The notes beneath the pieces were generated by a model. That model was not told the origin of the DNA. It was given only the letters and a program-made list of their open reading frames with translations, and searched no databases. Both the position numbers and the translations under genes were made by a program. Below, one piece after another: positions 45,859 to 54,638 of a DNA stretch of 64,000 nt (the first letter of the stretch is position 1; each line of letters opens with the position of its first letter). The stretch comes from Alphaproteobacteria bacterium (GTDB taxonomy: Bacteria; Pseudomonadota; Alphaproteobacteria; Geminicoccales; Geminicoccaceae): NCBI GenBank assembly GCA_027045875.1, contig JALUAG010000077.1, forward strand, positions 1-64,000, written 5' to 3'.

Positions 45859-47455
45859 GGTCCTCCGCTCCGAAACGGCCGATCACCGCCGCCGCCCGGG
45901 CGAGGGCCGAAGGTGCCACCGAGATGGACCGCAGACCGAGGGCGAGCAGCCGTTCGAGCGCCGCCGGATCGCCCGCCATCTCGCCGCACAGGCTCACCGG
46001 AACGTTCCGCCGCGCCCCCACCTGCACTACCTCGGCGACGAGACGCAGCACCGCCGGATGCAGCGGATCGAGCAGTTCGGCCACCGGCCCCGCGGCGTCG
46101 CGCGCCGCCGCCATCACGTACTGGACGAGATCGTTGCTGCCGATGGAGAAGAAATCGGCGGAAAAGCGCTCGAGATCGAGGGCCGCCGCCGGTACCTCCA
46201 CCATCATCCCGAGCGGCGGCAGGGGCACCGGTTCGCCGCCCGAGGCGAGCTCCTCGCGCAGCCGCCCGAGCATCGCCCGCACCGCCTCGAGCTCCGCCGG
46301 CAGGGTGACCATCGGCAGCATGATCTCGAGCGGTCCGTGGCGGGCGGCCCGCAGCATCGCCCGCAGCTGGGTTTCGAGCAGCCGCGGCCTCGCGAGGCCG
46401 AGACGGATGCCGCGCAGCCCGAGGAAGGGATTGGCCTCCTCCTCGGTGATGCCGGGCAGCGGCTTGTCGCCGCCGATGTCGAGGGTGCGCAGCCGCACGG
46501 GCTTGCCGGCGAAACGGGCCAGGAGATCGCGATAGGTGCGGTACTGGCGTTCCTCGTCGGGCAGCTCCGGCCGGCCGAGGAACAGGAACTCGGTGCGCAC
46601 GAGCCCGGCCCCATCGGCGAAACGCACCGCCTCCTCGTCGAGTGCCGCCGGATCCTCGACGTTGATCCGGATCTCCACCCGCTCGCCGTCGGCCGTACGG
46701 TATCCCCCGGCGGACCGGGCCGGCAGGCTTCGCCGCTCCTCCTCGAGGCTGCGCCGGCGCGCCGCCATGCGGGCGCGGGTCCGCGGCGAGGGATCGAGAA
46801 CCAGCAGCCCCTCGTCGCCATCGAGGGCGGCCTCGCCGGCCGCCGCCGCCACCCGGCCGAGTCCGACCACCATCGGCAGTCCCCGCGCCCGCGCGAGCAT
46901 CGCCACATGGCCGGAGACGCTGCCCCCTTCGAGAGCCACCCCGCCCAGCCGCCGGCGGTCGAGGGCCAGAAAGCGCGAGGGCGTGAGTTCGCTGGCCACC
47001 ACCACCGCGCCCTCGGGCAGCGCGGGCGGCGGATCGCGGCGACCGTCGAGGGTGGCCAGAAGGTGATCGCGCAGATCCGCCAGATCCTCGCCGCGGGCCC
47101 GGAAATACTCGTCCTCCTCGGCGCGGAACTGGGCGATGTGGCCGTCCAGCACCTCGCGCACGGCGACAGCCGCGGAGACGCCCCGGCCCATTGCCTCCTC
47201 CACCGCGCCGAGGAACTCGGGATCGGCCAGGAATTCGCGCTGGAACTCCAGCACCTCGGCGGCGAGCCGATCGCCCTGATCACCCAGCACCAGGAGATCG
47301 CGCCGGACGGCGGCGCAGGCGGCCGCGAGCCGACGTACTTCGCCGCCGCCCTCCGCCCGCGCCGCCTTTCCGGCATTGGCCGGCCGCCAGACCACGAGCG
47401 GCCCCACCACCACGCCCGGTGCGGCCGGCCGGCCGGCATGGCGGCGCTCAGCCAT
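45842..47455 (-). CDS. PTS Enzyme I (PEP-protein phosphotransferase) of the DHA system
   Basis: This 537-residue protein is an Enzyme I that autophosphorylates from phosphoenolpyruvate and passes phosphate to HPr. The phosphoryl histidine is His183 in GGSVSGHVAMLARARGLPMVVG. This has one more residue between GG and His than the canonical GGxTSH. The PEP domain has EFLFLGRPELPDEE, the TLDIGGDKPL loop and the active-site cysteine in SLCGEMAGD near 484-492. Length is near the normal 550-575. In E. coli an Enzyme I-like piece is fused to DhaM, whereas here it is a separate gene. It overlaps the HPr gene by eight bases. Confidence 0.88.
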   Translation of the reverse strand: MAERRHAGRPAAPGVVVGPLVVWRPANAGKAARAEGGGEVRRLAAACAAVRRDLLVLGDQGDRLAAEVLEFQREFLADPEFLGAVEEAMGRGVSAAVAVREVLDGHIAQFRAEEDEYFRARGEDLADLRDHLLATLDGRRDPPPALPEGAVVVASELTPSRFLALDRRRLGGVALEGGSVSGHVAMLARARGLPMVVGLGRVAAAAGEAALDGDEGLLVLDPSPRTRARMAARRRSLEEERRSLPARSAGGYRTADGERVEIRINVEDPAALDEEAVRFADGAGLVRTEFLFLGRPELPDEERQYRTYRDLLARFAGKPVRLRTLDIGGDKPLPGITEEEANPFLGLRGIRLGLARPRLLETQLRAMLRAARHGPLEIMLPMVTLPAELEAVRAMLGRLREELASGGEPVPLPPLGMMVEVPAAALDLERFSADFFSIGSNDLVQYVMAAARDAAGPVAELLDPLHPAVLRLVAEVVQVGARRNVPVSLCGEMAGDPAALERLLALGLRSISVAPSALARAAAVIGRFGAEDHGGRS

Positions 47456-47735
47456 GCTCGCCGTCCTCGAAATTGGCCGCCACCAGCGCGCAGAGGGCCT
47501 CCACCGCCTCCGCCGCCCGCTCTCCCTCGGCCTCGAATTCGAGCGTGGTGCCGGTCCGCAGTTTGAGCCCCATCACCCGGACGATGCTCTTGGCGTCCAC
47601 CGGATCGCCGTCGGGAAGCGGCCGCAGGCGTACGCGGGCCGGAAAGCGCTTGGCGAGACGCGTGAGCTTGACGGCCGGACGCGCATGCAGCCCCACCGGC
47701 GCCGTGAGCGAGACGGTGGCGCGGACGACGGTCAC
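47448..47735 (-). CDS. HPr-like phosphocarrier
   Basis: This 95-residue protein has the HPr phosphorylation motif GLHARPA with His17 and a regulatory-type serine Ser50 in DAKSIVRVMGL. It is a stand-alone carrier between the operon's Enzyme I and DhaM. The start is GTG overlapping the DhaM stop by four bases (GTGA). Confidence 0.88.
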   Translation of the reverse strand: MTVVRATVSLTAPVGLHARPAVKLTRLAKRFPARVRLRPLPDGDPVDAKSIVRVMGLKLRTGTTLEFEAEGERAAEAVEALCALVAANFEDGEHG

Positions 47736-48121
47736 GGGCTGAAGTCCTCCGCCACCGCGCAGACGGCCTCGAGGTCGGATCCCGAGGAGGCCTCGGCGGC
47801 CGCCACCACGGCTCCTTCCACGAGGGGCGCGTTGCAGATGCGCACCCGCTGCCGCCGCGCCTCGTCGAGCATGTCGATGGCCATCTCGGCGTTCATCTCG
47901 GCGCCGCCGAGATCGACGAACACGGCCACCCCGGCATCGTTCCAGACCCGTTCGATGGCGTCGCGGATGCGCTGCGCGTCGGTGCCAAGTCCGCCCCCCG
48001 GATCGCCGCCGCAATGGGCGAGAGGCACCGCGTCACCGACCATCTGCCGCGCCATCTCGGCGGCGCCTTCGGCGACCTTGGGCGAGTGGGAGACGATGAC
48101 GATGCCGACGATGCCGCTCAC
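47732..48121 (-). CDS. dhaM: DHA-kinase phosphocarrier DhaM, EIIA domain only
   Basis: This 129-residue protein is the EIIA-mannose-like domain of DhaM. The phospho-accepting histidine lies in VIVSHSPKVAEGAAEMARQM at His12, matching E. coli DhaM. It receives phosphate from HPr and passes it to ADP bound on DhaL. In E. coli DhaM carries HPr and Enzyme I domains in one 472-residue chain; here the chain is only the first domain. GTG start overlaps the dhaL stop by four bases. Confidence 0.88.
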   Translation of the reverse strand: MSGIVGIVIVSHSPKVAEGAAEMARQMVGDAVPLAHCGGDPGGGLGTDAQRIRDAIERVWNDAGVAVFVDLGGAEMNAEMAIDMLDEARRQRVRICNAPLVEGAVVAAAEASSGSDLEAVCAVAEDFSP

Positions 48122-48729
48122 GCTTCCGCCTCCAGCACCTCGCAGACGGCGTGCACGAGAAGGCGGCTCGACGCCGCGCCGGGGTCGAGATGCCCCCGCG
48201 AGCGCTCGCCCAGGAAGGAAGCACGACCGCGGGTGGCCACCATGTCGCGGGTCGCCTCGAGGGCCGCATCGGCGGTCTCCCGCAGCCCGCGCATCAGCGC
48301 GCGCCGCTCCTCCCCGGCGCTCCCTTCGAGCCGTTCCTGCACCGGCACCAGCACGTCCAGCATGGTCTTGCAACCCCGCTCCGCCTTGCCGCGGCGCTTC
48401 ACCATCGCGATCCCGGCGGCCAGCATGCCGGCAGGCCCCTCACCCTCCGCGGCGGCACGTCCCATGCCCACGAGCAGGCTGCCGTAGAGGGGACCGGAGG
48501 CACCACCGACCTTGCCCACGAGCGTCATGCCCGCCTGTTGGAGCGCGGCCGCGAGATCGAGGGCCGCCAGCCGGTCGGCCTCGCTGCGGAGCGCCTCGAA
48601 CCCCCGCTTCATGTTGATGCCGTGATCGCCGTCGCCGATCGCCCGGTCGAGGGCGGTCAGCTCCTCGGCGTGCTCGGCGATCCGCGTGGCCGCCCGCTCG
48701 ATCATCTGCCGCAGAAGCTCCGTCTCCAT
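48118..48729 (-). CDS. dhaL: DHA-kinase ADP-binding subunit DhaL
   Basis: This 203-residue subunit keeps ADP permanently bound as a coenzyme. It has the metal/phosphate loop AIGDGDHGINM near 30-40, KVGGASGPLYGS near 72-83 and KTMLDVLVP, plus RGRASFLGERSRGHLDPGA near the end. It follows the importer ATPase gene by three bases, so transport and kinase genes share one transcript. Confidence 0.92.
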   Translation of the reverse strand: METELLRQMIERAATRIAEHAEELTALDRAIGDGDHGINMKRGFEALRSEADRLAALDLAAALQQAGMTLVGKVGGASGPLYGSLLVGMGRAAAEGEGPAGMLAAGIAMVKRRGKAERGCKTMLDVLVPVQERLEGSAGEERRALMRGLRETADAALEATRDMVATRGRASFLGERSRGHLDPGAASSRLLVHAVCEVLEAEA

Positions 48730-48732
48730 CCT

Positions 48733-49758
48733 TCACCCCGTGCCCGTCGATGCCAGAAGACGCCCCCGCTCGTCGAACAACAGAAGCCGATCGCGCGCGA
48801 GATCCAACGCCAGTTGCTGCCCCGTCTGCAGCCCGTCGCGACCGGTGGTGAGGGCGTGCAGCCCGGTGTCGCGGAACTCCAGCAGCACCACCGTGTCCGC
48901 CCCCAGCGGCTCGATCTGCCGCACGCGGGCCCGGAACGCTCCCGTGCCGAGGGTGATGTCCTCCGGGCGGATGCCGATCCGCGCGACACCGGAGGCGGAC
49001 ACGAGCTCCGGCACCAGGGCCGCCGGCAGCAGGTTGATCGCCGGCGAACCCAGCCGCCGCGCCACCCTCACCTCGGCCGGGCGATCGTAGACCTCGCGCG
49101 GGGGCGCGAGCTGCAAGAGCTCCCCGCCCTCCAGCACGCCGATGCGGTCGGCCATGGTGGTCGCCTCGATCTGGTCATGCGTGACGTAGAGGATGGTGGC
49201 CCCGAGATCCCGCTGGATGCGCTTGAGTTCGATGCGCAGGGTCTCGCGGAGCTTGGCGTCGAGGGAAGAGAGCGGCTCGTCCATGAGGAACAGCCGCGGC
49301 TCGCGCACGAGCGCCCGTCCGATGGCCACCCGCTGCATCTCGCCGCCCGAGAGCTGGGTCGCCCGATTGGCGAGCTTGTCCGCGATGCCGAGCAGTTCGG
49401 CGACCGCTTCCACGCGACGGCGGATCTCCGCCTCGCCGAGACGGCGCGCCGGTGCCCGCAGCGGAAAGGCGAGATTGTCGCGCACATCCAGATGCGGGTA
49501 GAGGGAGAAGGTCTGGAAGATGAAGGCCACGTCGCGCGCCGCGGGCGGCCAGTCGGTGACGTCGCGGCCGCCGATGAAGACGCGGCCGCTGTCGGGGCGT
49601 TCGAGCCCGGCGGCGAGCCTGAGGGTGGTGGTCTTGCCGGCCCCCGTCGGTCCCAGCAGGACCAGGAACTCGCCGTCGGCGAGCGTCAGGGTGAGCTCCC
49701 GCACCGCGGTCAGCTCGCCGAAGCGCTTGGCGACGGCTTCGAAGCGGAGTTCAGCCAC
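48733..49758 (-). CDS. ABC importer ATP-binding protein (second of pair)
   Basis: This 341-residue ATPase has Walker A GPTGAGKTT, Q-loop FIFQTFSLYPHL, signature LSGGEMQR, Walker B LFLMDEPLSSLDAKL and a TOBE domain, as in UgpC/MalK-type importers. The start is GTG at 49758, eight bases inside the previous gene. With its neighbour it gives two non-identical ATPases, a pattern seen in glycerol importers such as GlpST. Its C-terminal domain (GTGAFRARVRQIEPLGADT) may carry regulation. Confidence 0.88.
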   Translation of the reverse strand: MAELRFEAVAKRFGELTAVRELTLTLADGEFLVLLGPTGAGKTTTLRLAAGLERPDSGRVFIGGRDVTDWPPAARDVAFIFQTFSLYPHLDVRDNLAFPLRAPARRLGEAEIRRRVEAVAELLGIADKLANRATQLSGGEMQRVAIGRALVREPRLFLMDEPLSSLDAKLRETLRIELKRIQRDLGATILYVTHDQIEATTMADRIGVLEGGELLQLAPPREVYDRPAEVRVARRLGSPAINLLPAALVPELVSASGVARIGIRPEDITLGTGAFRARVRQIEPLGADTVVLLEFRDTGLHALTTGRDGLQTGQQLALDLARDRLLLFDERGRLLASTGTG

Positions 49759-50839
49759 CGGCGGCCTCCCGTCGCCGGGCGGTCGCGAGGCTGCGGCCGT
49801 CGGCATCGAACCAGACCACCCGCCCGGGATCGAAGGCGAGACCCGGCCGATCGCCGAAGGCGAGGGCGAGTCGGTTGGGCGCCCGCAGCTTGAGCAGCCC
49901 GAACGGGCCCTCGACGGTCACCACCTGCCGCGCGCCCAGATACTCGACCGCCAGCACCTCGCCGCGCAACGCCGAGGTGTCGTCGATGCGGACATGCTCG
50001 GGCCGGATGCCGAGGGTGGCCTCCGCCGTCCCCGCCGGGGCCGGGATCCCCGGAAGGCGTACGCCCGCCAGCACCGCTACGGGATCCCCGGCATCCTGCT
50101 CGATCCGGCAGGCGAGAAGGTTCATCGCCGGGCTGCCGATGAAGCGGGCGACGAAGGTGGATCGCGGACGGTGATAGAGCTCCTCGGGCGTGCCCAGCTG
50201 CTCGACGCGCCCGCGGTTCATGACCGCGATCAGATCGGCCATGCGCATGGCCTCGATCTGGTCGTGGGTGACGTAGACGGTGGTGGCGCCGATGCGGTCG
50301 TGCAGCCCTCTGAGCTCCTCGCACATGAGCTCGCGGAAGGCGGCATCGAGGGTGCCGAGCGGCTCGTCCATGAGGAACGCCCGCGGCCGCCGGACCACGG
50401 CGCGGGCGAGGGCCACCCGCTGGCGATCGCCGCCCGAGAGGCGGCCGATACGCGCATCCAGCAGATGCTCGATGCGCAGCATGCGCGCCACTTCCTCCAC
50501 CCGGCGCGCCGTCTCGGCCCGCGCTACGCCGCGCGACCGCAGCGGGTAGGCGATGTTGCGGCGCACGTTCATGTGCGGATAGAGGGCGAAGAGCTGGAAC
50601 ACGAAGGCGATGTCCCGCCGGCCGGCGCGCAGCTCCGTGACGTCCTCCCCGTCGAGCAGGATGCGGCCCTCGCTCGGCATCTCGAGCCCGGCGATCATGC
50701 GCAGGGTGGTCGTCTTGCCGCAGCCCGAGGGACCGAGAAGGACGAAGAAGGAACCGTCGGGCACGGTGAGATCGAGGGCATCCACCGCGGTGAACCCGGC
50801 GAAGCGCTTGCTCACCCCCTCGAGGCGGATGGCGGTCAT
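49751..50839 (-). CDS. ABC importer ATP-binding protein (first of pair)
   Basis: This 362-residue MalK/UgpC-type ATPase has GPSGCGKTT, FVFQLFALYPHM, LSGGDRQR and FLMDEPLGTLDAAFR, with a TOBE domain at about 285-355. GGGGAGGAGC precedes the ATG at 50839. It overlaps the small membrane-protein gene by ATGA. The pairing with a second ATPase suggests a heterodimer. Confidence 0.88.
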   Translation of the reverse strand: MTAIRLEGVSKRFAGFTAVDALDLTVPDGSFFVLLGPSGCGKTTTLRMIAGLEMPSEGRILLDGEDVTELRAGRRDIAFVFQLFALYPHMNVRRNIAYPLRSRGVARAETARRVEEVARMLRIEHLLDARIGRLSGGDRQRVALARAVVRRPRAFLMDEPLGTLDAAFRELMCEELRGLHDRIGATTVYVTHDQIEAMRMADLIAVMNRGRVEQLGTPEELYHRPRSTFVARFIGSPAMNLLACRIEQDAGDPVAVLAGVRLPGIPAPAGTAEATLGIRPEHVRIDDTSALRGEVLAVEYLGARQVVTVEGPFGLLKLRAPNRLALAFGDRPGLAFDPGRVVWFDADGRSLATARRREAAGG

Positions 50840-51045
50840 CGCTCCTCCCCGCCGCGCGGCAGATGGCTCGCGACGACGAAGCCCAGGGTTCCGACGAGGA
50901 TGACGGGAAAGCTCCAGCCGTAGATCTCGATGGCGTAGGGCTGCACGAGCATGAAGACGCCGATCCCGATCACCACCGAGGCGAGGTTCTCCATCGGATC
51001 GCGCCGCAGCCAGCGCGGCCACCGCCTGCCCCTGCGCTCCGTCAC
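50836..51045 (-). CDS. Small membrane protein of the importer operon (69 aa)
   Basis: This 69-residue protein has a basic N terminus (TERRGRRWPRWLRRDP) and two hydrophobic segments (LASVVIGIGVFMLVQPYAI and FPVILVGTLGFVVASHL). It is coupled by 4-base overlaps to the permease before and the ATPase after. This position recalls the small protein GlpU of rhizobial glycerol importers. I cannot name the family. It may assist permease assembly. The start is GTG. Confidence 0.7.
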   Translation of the reverse strand: MTERRGRRWPRWLRRDPMENLASVVIGIGVFMLVQPYAIEIYGWSFPVILVGTLGFVVASHLPRGGEER

Positions 51046-51995
51046 CGCCTGAGCGCTCCGAAGGTGATGCCGCGCAGGAGATGCTTCCTGAGGAGGATGG
51101 TGAAGATCATCACCGGCAGCAGGAAGAGGGTCGTGCCGGCGGCCACCGCCGGCCAGTCGAGGCCGCCCTCGCCGATGATGTTGGGGATGAAGGGGGGCGC
51201 CGTCTGGGCGAGCCCGCTCGTCAGCAGGAGGGCGAAGGCGTATTCGTTCCAGGCGAAGATCAGGCAGAAGATGGCGGTCGCGGCGATGCCGGTCGCGGCC
51301 TGCGGTAGCACCACCTTGCGGAAGGCCTGCAGACGGCTGTAGCCGTCGACCATGGCGGCCTCCTCGTATTCCTTCGGGATCTCGTCGATGAACCCCTTGA
51401 GGAGCCAAACCGAGAGGCTGAGGTTGACCGCCGTGTAGAGGATGATCATGCCGAGCTGGGTGTCGGTGAGCCCGAGCTGGCGGTACATGAGATAGATCGG
51501 AATGGCGACCGCGATCGGCGGGAACATCCGCGTCGAAAGGATGAAGAACAGCAGATCCTCCTTGAGCGGTATCCCGAAGCGCGAGAAGGCGTAGGCGGCG
51601 AAGGTCCCGAGCAGGACCGCGAAGAAGGTGGAGCCGAAGCCGATGATCAGCGAATTGGCGTAGCGGCCGGCGAAGCGCGAGGGGCCGGTGATGACCATGT
51701 TGCGCTTGCGCACGAGCTCCTCGTACCAGGTCTCGGGCGGTGGCAGGCTCGCGAGATATTCCGGGGTCTGCCGGGTGCGAGCGGTGAAGAGATTGACGTA
51801 ACCCTCGAGCGAGGGCGTGAAGACGAGCTTCGGCGGATAGGCGATGGCGTCGTTCGGGGTCTTGAAGCTGGTGGCGACGATCCAGGCCAGAGGGATCGAG
51901 GAGACCAGGGCGTAGACCACGATCACCAGCGCCGCCAGCCGCCGGCTGAAGGGCGCCGGCTCGACGATGGAGCGGGCCTGGTCGCGGGCGCTCAT
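51042..51995 (-). CDS. ABC importer permease (MalG type)
   Basis: This 317-residue permease has six helices and the coupling motif EYEEAAMVDGYSRLQAFRKVVLPQA near 220-243. A periplasmic loop after the first helix (residues 50-110) is longer than in typical MalG proteins. It is the inner gene of a pair with the MalF-type permease, overlapping by ATGA. Confidence 0.88.
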   Translation of the reverse strand: MSARDQARSIVEPAPFSRRLAALVIVVYALVSSIPLAWIVATSFKTPNDAIAYPPKLVFTPSLEGYVNLFTARTRQTPEYLASLPPPETWYEELVRKRNMVITGPSRFAGRYANSLIIGFGSTFFAVLLGTFAAYAFSRFGIPLKEDLLFFILSTRMFPPIAVAIPIYLMYRQLGLTDTQLGMIILYTAVNLSLSVWLLKGFIDEIPKEYEEAAMVDGYSRLQAFRKVVLPQAATGIAATAIFCLIFAWNEYAFALLLTSGLAQTAPPFIPNIIGEGGLDWPAVAAGTTLFLLPVMIFTILLRKHLLRGITFGALRR

Positions 51996-52942
51996 CGTTC
52001 CTTCACCCGGTTGAGGACCTTGACGTAGATGTTGGCGACCCCGAACACGGTGACGAACAGCACCACCGCGAGGGCGGCGCTGAAGCCGGTGCGCCATTTC
52101 TCGAAGGCCTCGCGCTTGAGGTATATGGAGGCCAGCTCGGTGGCGGAACCGGGACCGCCCGAGGTGAGTTCGACCACCATGTCGAACATCTTGAAGTTCT
52201 CGATGCCGCGGAACAGCACCGCCAGCATCAGGAACGGCAGCACGAGCGGCACGGTGATGGTCCAGAACTGCCGCCAGGAGGACGCGCCGTCCACCTCCGC
52301 CGCCTCGTAGAGATGGTCGGGAACCGCCCGCAGCCCGGCGAGACAGATGAGCATCACGAAGGGCGTCCACATCCAGGTGTCGACCAGCACGATCGCCCAC
52401 ATGGCGAGGTCGGGGTCGCCGATCATCGTGAAGTCGCCGAAGTCGTAGAAGAAGTTGACGATGTAGTTGAAGATCCCGGCCTGCGGCTGGAAGAGATAGG
52501 TCCAGAACACGCCCACCACCGCCGGCGAAAGCATCATCGGCACGACGATGACGGTGGTCCAGAAGGCGTGCCCCTTGAAGCGGCGGTTGATCAGCCAGGC
52601 GAGGGCGAAGCCCAGCAGCACCTGAAACAGGATCGACCAGAAGACGAAGCGGGCGGTGACCTGCATCGAGGCCCAGATGTCCTCGTTGGCCAGCAGCCGC
52701 TCGTAGTTCCGGAGACCCAGCCACCGCAGCGGGCGGCCGGGCGCGTTGGCCTTGAAGTTCGTGAAGCTGAGGTAGACGTTCCACAGTAGCGGAAAGATGT
52801 TGATGGCGAGCAGGAGGAACAGCGTCGGGGCGACGAACAGCCAGGCCACGGTGCGGTCCGACAGCCCGGGCCGGAGGGCGGCGCCGCCGGCCGGTGGCGC
52901 GCGGCGGGAGCGACTGTCGGAAGAAGCCGGGGTCTCGTTCAT
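51992..52942 (-). CDS. ABC importer permease (MalF/UgpA type)
   Basis: This 316-residue permease has a 28-residue polar leader, then six helices, with the coupling motif HLYEAAEVDGASSWRQFWTITVPLV near 215-239. Its start lies 81 bases after the binding-protein stop; the gap contains a 12-bp perfect hairpin. The carbohydrate type 1 importer family fits. Confidence 0.88.
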   Translation of the reverse strand: MNETPASSDSRSRRAPPAGGAALRPGLSDRTVAWLFVAPTLFLLLAINIFPLLWNVYLSFTNFKANAPGRPLRWLGLRNYERLLANEDIWASMQVTARFVFWSILFQVLLGFALAWLINRRFKGHAFWTTVIVVPMMLSPAVVGVFWTYLFQPQAGIFNYIVNFFYDFGDFTMIGDPDLAMWAIVLVDTWMWTPFVMLICLAGLRAVPDHLYEAAEVDGASSWRQFWTITVPLVLPFLMLAVLFRGIENFKMFDMVVELTSGGPGSATELASIYLKREAFEKWRTGFSAALAVVLFVTVFGVANIYVKVLNRVKER

Positions 52943-52984
52943 GGCGGCGTGGTCGGCGATCGCTCGCTGGAAGGCGGGAAGGGC

Positions 52985-53011
52985 GCCGGCGGGACGGGTC
53001 GTCCCGCCGGC
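52985..53011 (-). terminator. GC hairpin after the binding-protein stop
   Basis: GCCGGCGGGACG and CGTCCCGCCGGC form a perfect 12-bp stem with a 3-base loop, starting 12 bases after the binding-protein stop. No T-tract follows. A REP-like mRNA stabiliser that keeps binding protein in excess over permease is likely. Confidence 0.6.
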
Positions 53012-53023
53012 AGGGAGGGAGGC

Positions 53024-54337
53024 TCAGAGCTTGCCCGCGTCCTCGAAGATCTCGGTCCAGTCCTGGATGAGCTTGTCGAGGGCCTCCTTGGCCGTGCCCT
53101 TGTCGGCCACCACGTAGTCGTGGATGCGGCGCTGCATGGCCTGCAGCAATTCGGCGTATTCCGGCTCCTGCCAGAAATCACGCACGTTCGACATGGCCTT
53201 CAGGAAGTCGCCCGCAAACGGCGCGCTCTTCGGGAAGTCGGGTGCCTCGAGCACCGCCCGATGGGCGCTGTAGCCGCCGAGCGCCCACCATTTCTGCTGG
53301 ACCTCGGGCTGGGCGAACCACTTGATGTACTGCAGCGCCAGATCCTTCTTGTCGGAGTAGGAGACGACCGAGATGCCCTGGCCGCCCAGGACGCTCGCCT
53401 CCTCGTTCTGGCGCGGGTTGACGAAGAAACCGGACACCGCGCCCACCTCCTCGTCCTTGAGGATGCCGGGGAAGAAGGCGAACCAGTTCATCTGCATCGC
53501 CACCTGCCCGGATTTGTAGGCATCGAGGTTGGCGACCATGTAGGCGTCCGAATGGCCGGGCGGGGTGCAGCATTCGTAGAGCGCCTTGTAGGCCTCGAGG
53601 GCCTCCACCGCCTGCGGCGAATTGACGAAGCCCTCCATCTGGTAGGGCCGCTCCGGGTCCTGATAGCGGAAGCCCCAGGGATAGAGGGCCGAGGTCACGC
53701 CCATGGTGATGCCCTCGGAGCCGCGTTCGGTGTAAATGGCGACGCCGTAGCGCACCTTGCCGTCGATCTCGCGGCCGTTGAAGAATTTCGCCACCTCCAT
53801 GAGCTCGGTCCAGGTGGTGGGCGGCGCCAGCTCGCGGCCGTACTCCTTCTGGAACGCCTCGCGGATCTCGGGACGCGCGAACCAGTCCTTGCGATAGACC
53901 CAGGCGAGCGCATCACCCATGGCCGGCAGGGCCCAGTAGTTGGGCGAGCCCTTGGGCCAGGTCGAATAGTTGTAGACGGTGGCCGGAAGGAAATCCTCGA
54001 TGTCGATCCCTTCCTTGTCGAAGAAATCGTTGAGCTTGACGTAGTGTCCGTTCTCGGCGGCGAGCCCGAGCCACTGGCTGTCGCCGATCATCAGATCGCA
54101 CAGCTTGCCCCGCGAGTTGAGTTCGTTGAGGAAACGGTCGGCGAAACTCGTCCAGGGGACGAACTCGAAATTCATCGCGATCCCGGTCTGGGCGGTGAAA
54201 TCCCGCGAGAGCTCGGTCAGGGCGTTGGCCGGGTCCCAGGCGGCCCAGCACAGCGTCAGGGATTTCTCCTGCGCCTGCGCCACACCGGCGGCCAAGCCCA
54301 GGGAAAGGGCGATGGTGGTCAGGAACGTTCGTCGCAT
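53024..54337 (-). CDS. ABC importer solute-binding protein (family 1)
   Basis: This 437-residue periplasmic protein has a signal peptide (MRRTFLTTIALSLGLAAGVAQA, cleaved near 22) and the two-domain fold of sugar/polyol binding proteins. Segments include ELNSRGKLCDLMIGDSQWLG near 92-111, NYWALPAMGDALAWVYRKDWF near 151-171, and a Trp/Tyr-rich pocket. It heads the importer/DHA-kinase operon. AAGGAGG stands seven bases before the ATG. The kinase genes suggest dihydroxyacetone, glycerol or a precursor as ligand. It is shorter than rhizobial glycerol-binding GlpV (about 570 aa) as I remember it. Confidence 0.85.
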   Translation of the reverse strand: MRRTFLTTIALSLGLAAGVAQAQEKSLTLCWAAWDPANALTELSRDFTAQTGIAMNFEFVPWTSFADRFLNELNSRGKLCDLMIGDSQWLGLAAENGHYVKLNDFFDKEGIDIEDFLPATVYNYSTWPKGSPNYWALPAMGDALAWVYRKDWFARPEIREAFQKEYGRELAPPTTWTELMEVAKFFNGREIDGKVRYGVAIYTERGSEGITMGVTSALYPWGFRYQDPERPYQMEGFVNSPQAVEALEAYKALYECCTPPGHSDAYMVANLDAYKSGQVAMQMNWFAFFPGILKDEEVGAVSGFFVNPRQNEEASVLGGQGISVVSYSDKKDLALQYIKWFAQPEVQQKWWALGGYSAHRAVLEAPDFPKSAPFAGDFLKAMSNVRDFWQEPEYAELLQAMQRRIHDYVVADKGTAKEALDKLIQDWTEIFEDAGKL

Positions 54338-54397
54338 CGTTTAGCCTCCTTCGGTTGGACCCTGCGCCCCGCTCCGTGCGCGGCCGGCCGCGCCGGA

Positions 54398-54415
54398 AGT
54401 TTAGTTGAGTTTAGT
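54398..54415. promoter_or_regulatory. Tandem direct repeat AGTTTAGT-TG-AGTTTAGT
   Basis: Two identical 8-base units with a 10-base period lie 61-78 bases upstream of the importer operon start, in an AT-rich patch. A third partial copy GTTTAG stands at 54339-54344, beside the ribosome site. The one-turn spacing suggests a regulator that binds direct repeats on one helix face. The regulator is unknown. Confidence 0.4.
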
Positions 54416-54638
54416 CCAATATCCTTCGGCGGCGGCCGCTGTCAAGGCACCCCTCGGCCGCCGACCGCGGCGGCGACGCGGGCTCGCGCGGCCCGATGCG
54501 TCGTTCGATGAAGCGATTTTCATCCGCGGTTCATGGCCGCTTCAGGGGCAAGGCGTAACCAGAGCCGGCCGGGCCCGTTCCGGGACCCCGGCAGGCTTTC
54601 TCCCGACCAGCCAAGAAACGAAAAGGGGCATTGCAGCC

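Noticed and set aside
53024-54337. Glycerol-binding protein GlpV
   Set aside because: The protein is over 100 residues shorter than GlpV as I remember it and shows no clear specific similarity; only the operon plan is similar.
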